This document shows, in pieces, positions 58,104 to 64,000 of a stretch of DNA of 64,000 bases; the stretch's first letter is position 1, and every line of letters starts with the position of its first letter. A program made the translations under genes and the position numbers. The stretch lies in the NCBI GenBank assembly GCA_034142505.1, contig JAWZDV010000016.1, positions 1-64,000 on the forward strand. The letters run 5' to 3'. The DNA is from Hungatella_A sp034142505 (GTDB taxonomy: Bacteria; Bacillota; Clostridia; Lachnospirales; Lachnospiraceae). The notes under the pieces are model-generated. The model saw only the letters and a program-made list of their open reading frames with translations. It did not search any database and had not been told where the DNA came from.

Positions 58104-60019
58104 TGATATTAACATGCAGCCATGTCAGCAAGGCATTTGGAACTGACGTTATTATAGAAGATATTTCATTTCATATTGAAGACCAGGAGAAGGCGGCCAT
58201 TGTAGGCATCAACGGAGCCGGAAAATCCACGCTTTTGAAGGTAATTGTGGGCGAACTGACAGCGGATGAGGGGTCGGTGGTTCTTTCCAAGGGTAAGACC
58301 ATGGGTTATCTGGCCCAGCACCAGGATTTAACCAGTCATAAGTCTATTTTTGAAGAGCTGTTGGAAGTTAAGCGGGACGTGCTTCTCATGGAGGAGCGGA
58401 TTCGGACGCTGGAGGTGGAGATGAAGCACGCCGAGGGGGCGGAGCTTGAGGAAATGCTGTCCACCTATACGAGACTGAACCATGAATTTGAACTGGCGGG
58501 AGGATATGCCTGCCAGAGTGAGATTACCGGAGTTTTAAAGGGACTTGGATTTGCGGAGGAGGATTTTACAAAGCAGATCCACACATTGTCAGGCGGGCAG
58601 AAAACCAGAGTCTCTTTGGGAAAGCTGCTGCTGTCCAAGCCGGATCTCATCCTGCTTGACGAACCGACGAACCATTTAGATATGGAGTCCATTGCCTGGC
58701 TGGAAACGTATTTATTGAATTACCGCGGGGCTGTGATTATCGTGGCCCATGACCGGTATTTTCTGGACCGGGTGGCTGGGAAGATCATCGAGCTGGACAA
58801 CGGACATGGAACAGTGTTTATAGGAAATTATTCAGCGTACAGCGAGAAGAAAGCCATGCTGCGGGACGCCCAGTTAAAGGCGTATTTAAACCAGCAGCAG
58901 GAAATCCGCCACCAGGAAGAGGTTATCACAAAATTAAAATCCTTCAACCGTGAAAAGTCCATCAAACGGGCGGAAAGCCGGGAGAAAATGCTTGCCAAAA
59001 TCGAGGTGCTGGACAAGCCGGTGGAAATCAACGATGAGATGCACATCCGGCTGGAGCCCAATATCACCAGCGGCAATGATGTGCTGACAGTGCGGGATTT
59101 AAGCAAATCCTTTGATTCCAACCATCTGTTTTCCCATGTGGATATGGAGATCAAACGGGGAGAACGGGTGGCTGTCATCGGCAATAATGGTACCGGCAAG
59201 ACAACGCTGTTAAAGATTATCAATGATATGCTGCCGGCGGATTCCGGGGAGATTGTGCTGGGGTCTAAGGTACATATCGGGTACTATGACCAGGAACACC
59301 AGGTACTCCATATGGAGAAGACTTTGTTTGACGAACTTCAGGATACGTATCCTGATTTGAACAATACGAAGATCCGCAATGTACTGGCTGCATTTTTATT
59401 TACCGGGGATGATGTGTTTAAGCGGGTTGGAGATTTAAGCGGCGGGGAGCGGGGACGGGTATCTTTAGCGAAACTGATGCTGTCCAACGCCAACTTTCTG
59501 ATTCTGGATGAGCCGACGAACCATTTGGATATCACGTCGAAAGAGATTTTGGAGCAGGCGCTGAACCAATATACCGGGACGGTTTTGTATGTGTCCCATG
59601 ACCGTTACTTTATCAATAAGACGGCCACAAGGATTTTGGAGCTGACTGGGGAGACTTTTATCAATTATATCGGAAATTATGATTATTACCTGGAAAAGAA
59701 AGATTTGATGAATAAACTTTATGTGGCGCCGGATGACAATGTTGGTACTTCACATGCCGCGGATGTCTCCGAAATCAAGCAGGATTGGAAAGCCCAGAAG
59801 GAAGAACAGGCCCGCATCCGCAAACGCCAGAATGATTTGAAAAAGGCGGAGGATGAGATCACAAAGCTGGAGGAACGGGACGCCGAACTGGATGACATGC
59901 TGGTGCAGCCGGATGTCTGCTCCGATGCCGCTAAACTGCTGGAACTCCATCAGGAGAAGGAAGTAATCGCCCAAAAGCTGACACAACTGTATGAACTTTG
60001 GGAAAGTCTGGCGGAATAA
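58103..60019 (+). CDS. ABC-F family ATPase
   Basis: A 638-residue soluble protein with two ABC ATPase domains and no membrane spans. Domain 1: Walker A GINGAGKSTLLK, signature LSGGQKTRVSLG, LLDEPTNHLDM. Domain 2: GNNGTGKTTLLK, LSGGERGRVSLA, ILDEPTNHLDI. An arm/linker region (about 240-310) and a charged C-terminal coiled coil (about 560-638) follow. It resembles housekeeping YdiF/Uup-type factors that act on the ribosome more than known resistance proteins. Start follows AGGGAGG by 5 nt. The unusual repetitive leader suggests control at translation. Confidence 0.9.
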   Translation: MILTCSHVSKAFGTDVIIEDISFHIEDQEKAAIVGINGAGKSTLLKVIVGELTADEGSVVLSKGKTMGYLAQHQDLTSHKSIFEELLEVKRDVLLMEERIRTLEVEMKHAEGAELEEMLSTYTRLNHEFELAGGYACQSEITGVLKGLGFAEEDFTKQIHTLSGGQKTRVSLGKLLLSKPDLILLDEPTNHLDMESIAWLETYLLNYRGAVIIVAHDRYFLDRVAGKIIELDNGHGTVFIGNYSAYSEKKAMLRDAQLKAYLNQQQEIRHQEEVITKLKSFNREKSIKRAESREKMLAKIEVLDKPVEINDEMHIRLEPNITSGNDVLTVRDLSKSFDSNHLFSHVDMEIKRGERVAVIGNNGTGKTTLLKIINDMLPADSGEIVLGSKVHIGYYDQEHQVLHMEKTLFDELQDTYPDLNNTKIRNVLAAFLFTGDDVFKRVGDLSGGERGRVSLAKLMLSNANFLILDEPTNHLDITSKEILEQALNQYTGTVLYVSHDRYFINKTATRILELTGETFINYIGNYDYYLEKKDLMNKLYVAPDDNVGTSHAADVSEIKQDWKAQKEEQARIRKRQNDLKKAEDEITKLEERDAELDDMLVQPDVCSDAAKLLELHQEKEVIAQKLTQLYELWESLAE

Positions 60020-60067
60020 TCCTACCGTCCTGTTGCAAAAAACACTTGAATACAAGGAGTAACTGCC

Positions 60068-60280
60068 ATGAATAAAAAACGAATTGCCGCCATCGTAGTT
60101 CTGGTCCTCATCGCCCTCCTCTACCTGGCCACCCTGATCTTTGCCGTCATCGACAGCCCCTTAGCCAAAAGCTGTCTCATGGCCGCCCTCTTTTGTACCA
60201 TTGTACTGCCGGTGATAGCTTATGTATATCTGAAGCTGATTGAAAATTTGAAAAGCAGGAAGAATTCGGAGGAAGAATAA
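60068..60280 (+). CDS. Small membrane protein
   Basis: A 70-residue protein of unknown function with two hydrophobic spans (about 8-28 and 33-55) and a basic/acidic tail LKSRKNSEEE. Start follows AAGGAG by 8 nt. It lies 48 bp after the ABC-F gene with no terminator between, so it is probably co-transcribed. Confidence 0.7.
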   Translation: MNKKRIAAIVVLVLIALLYLATLIFAVIDSPLAKSCLMAALFCTIVLPVIAYVYLKLIENLKSRKNSEEE

Positions 60281-60343
60281 GATTGGCTTTGAAAAAGCAA
60301 CCACCTCATACAAGAGGTTGGCCTTATAAAAAGCAACAGAATT

Positions 60344-60384
60344 GCCGCCTTATAAACCGTTCAAAGTATACAAGGGCGGCTTTT
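60344..60384 (+). terminator. Terminator after the small membrane protein
   Basis: Stem GCCGCC (60344-60349) with GGCGGC (60375-60380), then TTTT. A second smaller hairpin, CCACCTC/GAGGTTGG, precedes it near 60301-60322. Confidence 0.65.
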
Positions 60385-60413
60385 CTGTACCCATTTCTGG
60401 GATTTTAAAAAAA

Positions 60414-61691
60414 CTACTTACGATAAATAATCTCATCTCTTCCCGGACCATTAGATACCATCGTGACGGGAACCTCCAGCTCTTTTTCAATGAACTCAAT
60501 ATAATCCCGGCATGCTTTCGGTAACTCTTCGTATTTCCTAATTCCGCGGATCTCACATTTCCAGCCTGGAAGGGTGGTATAGACAGGTTTGACTTTTTCC
60601 AGGTTGACGGTGGTTGGGAAATCTTTGGTTACTTTACCGTCGATCTCGTAACCGATGCAGACCGGAAGTTCCTCCAGATATCCGAGGACATCCAGGACGG
60701 TCAGGACGGCCTCGGTGGCTCCCTGGATACGGCAGCCATAGCGGGACGCCACGGCGTCGAACCAGCCCATCCGTCTCGGACGGCCGGTGGTGGCTCCGTA
60801 CTCGCCTCCGTCTCCGCCGCGGCGGCGAAGCTCGTCCGCTTCCTCACCGAAGATCTCGCTGACAAAAGCGCCCGCGCCTACGGCGCTGGAATAGGCTTTC
60901 ACCACGGCGGTGATATTCTTGATCTCATATGGCGGAATTCCTGCCCCAATGGCACCGTAGGCGGCCAGGGTGGAGGAAGATGTTACCATAGGGTAAATAC
61001 CATGGTCCGGGTCCTTTAAAGAACCAAGCTGACCTTCCAGCAGGATATTCTTCCCCGCCTTGATCGCCTCATGAAGATAAGCCGACACATCACACACATA
61101 GGGAGCCACCATATCCCGGTATTCCAGCAGGGTGGCATACAGTTCCTCCGGATTCATCGGCGGCTGGTGGTATAAATGCTCCAGCATCACATTCTTTAAC
61201 TCGCACACCCGCTCTACTTTCTCTCTCAAGGTCTCCTCGTCAAACAGTTCGCTGACCTGGAACCCAATTTTTGCATATTTATCAGAATAAAATGGGGCAA
61301 TCCCGGATTTCGTGGACCCGAAGGATTTCCCTGCGAGTCTCGCCTCCTCACAAGTATCAAACAACACATGATAAGGCATCAAAATCTGGGCCCGGTCGGA
61401 AACCAGAATCTTCGGTGCGGGAACTCCCTTGTCTGTCAGAGACTTCACTTCTTGAAACAGATACGGAATATTTAACGCCACACCATTGCCAATCACGCTG
61501 GTGGTATGGTTGTAGAACACCCCCGATGGCAGCAGATGAAGCGCAAACTTGCCGTAATTATTGATAATGGTATGTCCCGCATTGCTTCCGCCCTGGAACC
61601 GGACAATAATGTCTGCCTGTTCCGCCAGCATGTCCGTAATCTTGCCCTTGCCTTCATCGCCCCAGTTGGCGCCTACGATTGCTCTTACCAT
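60414..61691 (-). CDS. purA: Adenylosuccinate synthetase
   Basis: A 425-residue GTP-dependent enzyme that joins IMP and aspartate in AMP synthesis. Catalytic Asp12 in NWGDEGKGK and His40 in SNAGHT. The GDGGEYGATTGRPRRMGW loop and LPVCIGYEIDGK are typical. Start at 61691 follows AAGGAGG by 8 nt. It is a monocistronic housekeeping gene between terminator sequence and the LysR gene. Confidence 0.96.
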   Translation of the reverse strand: MVRAIVGANWGDEGKGKITDMLAEQADIIVRFQGGSNAGHTIINNYGKFALHLLPSGVFYNHTTSVIGNGVALNIPYLFQEVKSLTDKGVPAPKILVSDRAQILMPYHVLFDTCEEARLAGKSFGSTKSGIAPFYSDKYAKIGFQVSELFDEETLREKVERVCELKNVMLEHLYHQPPMNPEELYATLLEYRDMVAPYVCDVSAYLHEAIKAGKNILLEGQLGSLKDPDHGIYPMVTSSSTLAAYGAIGAGIPPYEIKNITAVVKAYSSAVGAGAFVSEIFGEEADELRRRGGDGGEYGATTGRPRRMGWFDAVASRYGCRIQGATEAVLTVLDVLGYLEELPVCIGYEIDGKVTKDFPTTVNLEKVKPVYTTLPGWKCEIRGIRKYEELPKACRDYIEFIEKELEVPVTMVSNGPGRDEIIYRK

Positions 61692-61859
61692 TTGATCGTC
61701 CTCCTTATGAATGAACACTGTTTCTTTTTCTGAATGATCCTTTCACGAACACTCCAGAAAAACTTCTGCATGCTTAGAATACACGAAAACACATCATAAA
61801 TAAAATCAATATTTATTATGTTCATCATAAGTATAAATTATATCACGGTGGACAGATTC

Positions 61860-62744
61860 CTATTCCAGCATCATCCCCAACAGCTTCCGTCCTGCCGGCG
61901 ACATGGGATTTCTCTTGTCCGTCACAATGCAGAAATCCCGCTCCGGCATTGCCTTCGAAAACTTTAATTCAAACAGTTCCCCTGTCTCCAGTTTCTCCTT
62001 CGCAAAATCCCACACCACGCCCCCGATTCCCAAATTCCGAAGCGCAAACTGAACAATCATATCGCTGGTAGCCAGTTCAAATTCCGGGGCCAGCTTCACG
62101 TGATTCTCCGCCAAAAACTCATCCAGAAACGTCCTGGTACTCGTCCTCGCCTCCAGCAATATACAAGGCAGCTTCTCCAAACATTCATAAGAAAGGGTCT
62201 TTCCTTTCAAATCGGCAAACCTCTCCCCCGCCACAAACACATTCCGAATCTTCCTCACCGGTGTCATCTGCACCTCCGGCCGCGGTAAAAGCGGAGTACT
62301 CACCACCCCGAAATCAATTTTTCCCTCATACAGCGACTCCATCGTCTCCGGCGTCGGCGCGTTGGACACCATCACCTTGATCCCCGGATGCTTCTCATGA
62401 AATTCCTCCAGATACGACAGCAGATAAAACTGCAGCGTCATATCGCTGGCCCCTATTCGAATCTCCCCGGTCTCCAAATCCTGCATTCTTCGAAGCATCT
62501 CCTCCCCGTCCCGGATGCTCAAAAGTCCCCGTTCCACGTAGGAATACAAAAGAGCCCCTTCCTCCGTCAGATGCACCCCCTTCGGCGTCCTGACAAACAG
62601 CTGGCTGTTTAACGCCTTCTCCAGCTGCCTCACCGCCTGACTCACCGCCGGCTGGGAGATACAAAGTTCCTTCGCCGCCCCCGTAATGCTCCCCAGCCTG
62701 CTCACCTGATAAAACACCCGGTAATACTCCAGGTTCATATCCAT
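61860..62744 (-). CDS. LysR-family transcriptional regulator
   Basis: A 294-residue regulator. N-terminal winged helix (YYRVFYQVSRLGSITGAAKELCISQPAVSQAVRQLEKAL) and a C-terminal periplasmic-type ligand domain (IRIGASDMTLQFYLLSYLEEFHEKHPGIKV). No target gene adjoins it divergently; purA follows at 170 bp. The ATG at 62744 follows GGGAG by 9 nt. The ligand is unknown. Confidence 0.9.
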   Translation of the reverse strand: MDMNLEYYRVFYQVSRLGSITGAAKELCISQPAVSQAVRQLEKALNSQLFVRTPKGVHLTEEGALLYSYVERGLLSIRDGEEMLRRMQDLETGEIRIGASDMTLQFYLLSYLEEFHEKHPGIKVMVSNAPTPETMESLYEGKIDFGVVSTPLLPRPEVQMTPVRKIRNVFVAGERFADLKGKTLSYECLEKLPCILLEARTSTRTFLDEFLAENHVKLAPEFELATSDMIVQFALRNLGIGGVVWDFAKEKLETGELFELKFSKAMPERDFCIVTDKRNPMSPAGRKLLGMMLE

Positions 62745-62760
62745 AAAGTCTCTCCCTCTC

Positions 62761-63417
62761 TTATCTCCCACGCTCTCTTTTTAAATCTTCTAAATAGTTT
62801 AAAAACTCAAATATATTCGTATATGGGTTACATTCATGTGATAGCACTCTATCATAAGCCGATTTTTGTGAGTTATGTAACCTTTCTGCCCTTTTATGAG
62901 CATTCTCCTGTTTTTCTTTCAACCAATCATAAATATCAGTAGTTTCAGAATAATTAGGGAAAAATGGTTTTAACTCTTTTCTCAATCTGCTTTTCATCTG
63001 CTGTGCCGTAAGTCCACATGGAGCATTTTCTTTTATATGAAGTAAAAACCATATTTCAAAACAGGGATTGGAAAAAATACAACGAATTCCCTTTTCATAC
63101 GCTCCGGCAATCAAATCAAATGCCTCTTGTATGTTTGTATTTGACTCAGGATCTGAATCAAACACACAGTATCCTCTATCACCATATTCCAAATCTATAT
63201 TCTCTTTCTTAATATACTCCTTTGCAAATCGGACAATACCAACTGCGTCCGTGTGTTCAGAATCAACTGATAAAATCTCCACATTGTACTCTTTTCCATC
63301 AAAATGGCTCAGATATATTTCCTCTGTATCTCCTTCTGTAAAAATATATATTTTAGGAAATGGCTTATCTTTTGTCTTTTTATATTTTATCTCTTTTCCA
63401 CGTAATCGTTTTGTCAT
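62761..63417 (-). CDS. rloB: RloB-like Toprim-fold protein
   Basis: A 218-residue protein of the RloB family. Acidic motifs fit a Toprim-like nuclease core: IFTEGDTEEIYL near residue 26 and VFDSDPESN near residue 86, then NPCFEIWFLLH near residue 117. Such proteins are coded after an AAA ATPase (RloA) in restriction-linked defence pairs. The arrangement resembles other ATPase-plus-Toprim anti-phage systems such as PARIS. It starts 4 bp after the ATPase stop. Function here is inferred. Confidence 0.8.
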   Translation of the reverse strand: MTKRLRGKEIKYKKTKDKPFPKIYIFTEGDTEEIYLSHFDGKEYNVEILSVDSEHTDAVGIVRFAKEYIKKENIDLEYGDRGYCVFDSDPESNTNIQEAFDLIAGAYEKGIRCIFSNPCFEIWFLLHIKENAPCGLTAQQMKSRLRKELKPFFPNYSETTDIYDWLKEKQENAHKRAERLHNSQKSAYDRVLSHECNPYTNIFEFLNYLEDLKRERGR

Positions 63418-63421
63418 TCTG

Positions 63422-64000
63422 CTACCTCTTCATATGTGGAATCGCTCCATATCTTCCTTTCAAATATCCCAGTTCAATATTATCCTTTTCACGGATAACA
63501 AAATCATCCAACAATTTGACAACCGTTGCCCCCTGATCGTCTTTATCTACAAGATATATTTGTCCCGGATTCAAAAATCCCAATACTTTTGTATCGTGGG
63601 TACTAAATAGCATTTGTACATTTCCAGGATTAGTATCGCGGTCCTTAATCATATTCAAATAATGTTCTGTCAATTTTGAATGATAGCTATTGCCAAGTTC
63701 ATCTTCTAATATAAGTCCTCCATTTTTACTGAGATATAGAAGTTCAGCCATATTTCCAACAATATTTTCCGTTCCTGATGAATCCATTTTTAAATTAATA
63801 TCAAACTTCACACCATTACTATTTTCATGGGATACTATGATTACCAGTCTGGATTTATCAATCTGATCTATTTCCACATTTGGCATTAATTTTTGAACCA
63901 ATTCACTTACCAAGTTTATTTGAGCTTTATTTAACTCTTTTTTATCTACATGAATGTCACAAATATTAAAATCTGCTTTTCTTAAATTATCAATCAAACT
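63422..64000 (-). CDS. AAA ATPase (RloA-like), 5' part outside window
   Basis: C-terminal ~190 residues of an SMC/OLD-like ATPase. Signature MDSSGTENI (S-S-G-T in place of LSGGQ), Walker B GGLILEDELGNS, then a D-loop/H-loop segment LFSTHDTKVLGF. These features fit the AAA_15/AAA_21 group. The N-terminal Walker A part lies beyond base 64000, so the gene is incomplete here. Together with the RloB-like gene it forms a two-gene defence candidate. Confidence 0.8.
   Translation of the reverse strand, partial: SLIDNLRKADFNICDIHVDKKELNKAQINLVSELVQKLMPNVEIDQIDKSRLVIIVSHENSNGVKFDINLKMDSSGTENIVGNMAELLYLSKNGGLILEDELGNSYHSKLTEHYLNMIKDRDTNPGNVQMLFSTHDTKVLGFLNPGQIYLVDKDDQGATVVKLLDDFVIREKDNIELGYLKGRYGAIPHMKR

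Overview
The window looks like chromosome of a gut-type Lachnospiraceae (Clostridium cluster XIVa, Enterocloster/Hungatella/Lacrimispora-like). The basis is the mix of carbohydrate ABC transporters with YesM/YesN-type two-component control, a Rex redox regulator, the gram-positive order rex-acpS-nnr-alr-mazF, strong AGGAGG ribosome sites and moderate G+C. Species is an inference. No rRNA or tRNA gene was seen.

Layout. 1-2.2 kb: a ferredoxin-like protein and an Rpn/PD-(D/E)XK nuclease. 2.2-10.4 kb: a hexuronate module with two PfkB sugar kinases, KDPG aldolase, an IclR regulator, altronate dehydratase UxaA, a divergent LacI regulator and uronate isomerase UxaC. Paired operators can be read upstream of both regulators' targets. 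10.6-11.6 kb: a lone PTS-IIC-like membrane protein. 11.7-20.7 kb: an oligosaccharide system with an ABC importer, GH65 phosphorylase and beta-phosphoglucomutase, divergent from a response regulator and sensor kinase. 20.7-22.2 kb: a tyrosine recombinase beside a ~340 bp segment bounded by 27 bp inverted repeats. The segment carries a promoter and a terminator and faces a small HTH gene, so it reads as an invertible promoter switch. 22.4-30.8 kb: a Gfo/Idh oxidoreductase, YebC, a GH3 glycosidase, an AraC regulator and a second sugar ABC importer.

31.2-42.6 kb is a complete type I-C CRISPR-Cas locus: an array of 25 repeats and 24 spacers, its leader, then cas2, cas1, cas4, cas7, cas8c with an internal cas11c start, cas5 and cas3. 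All cas genes are read on the minus strand. cas3 appears to start at an AUU codon. An AAA ATPase/nuclease gene lies just upstream of cas3. Beyond it is a short strong-promoter/terminator transcription unit whose 5' end resembles the 3' part of a CRISPR repeat. A decayed GntR fragment abuts the old end of the array, and an intact GntR gene lies past the other end of the locus.

42.6-50.3 kb: a catabolic operon with a thiazoline-carboxylate-hydrolase-like protein, ribose-type ABC transporter, alpha/beta hydrolase, DhaK, DhaL and GntR. It is read from one promoter overlapped by three 11-bp phased repeats. 50.4-53.3 kb: a MATE exporter and a CNNM/CBS membrane protein. 53.4-57.8 kb: the rex-acpS-nnr-alr-mazF cluster. 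57.9-60.3 kb: an ABC-F protein preceded by 62-bp tandem repeats that encode overlapping leader peptides, then a small membrane protein. 60.4-64 kb: purA, a LysR regulator, and the end of a RloA/RloB-like ATPase plus Toprim-type defence pair cut by the window edge.
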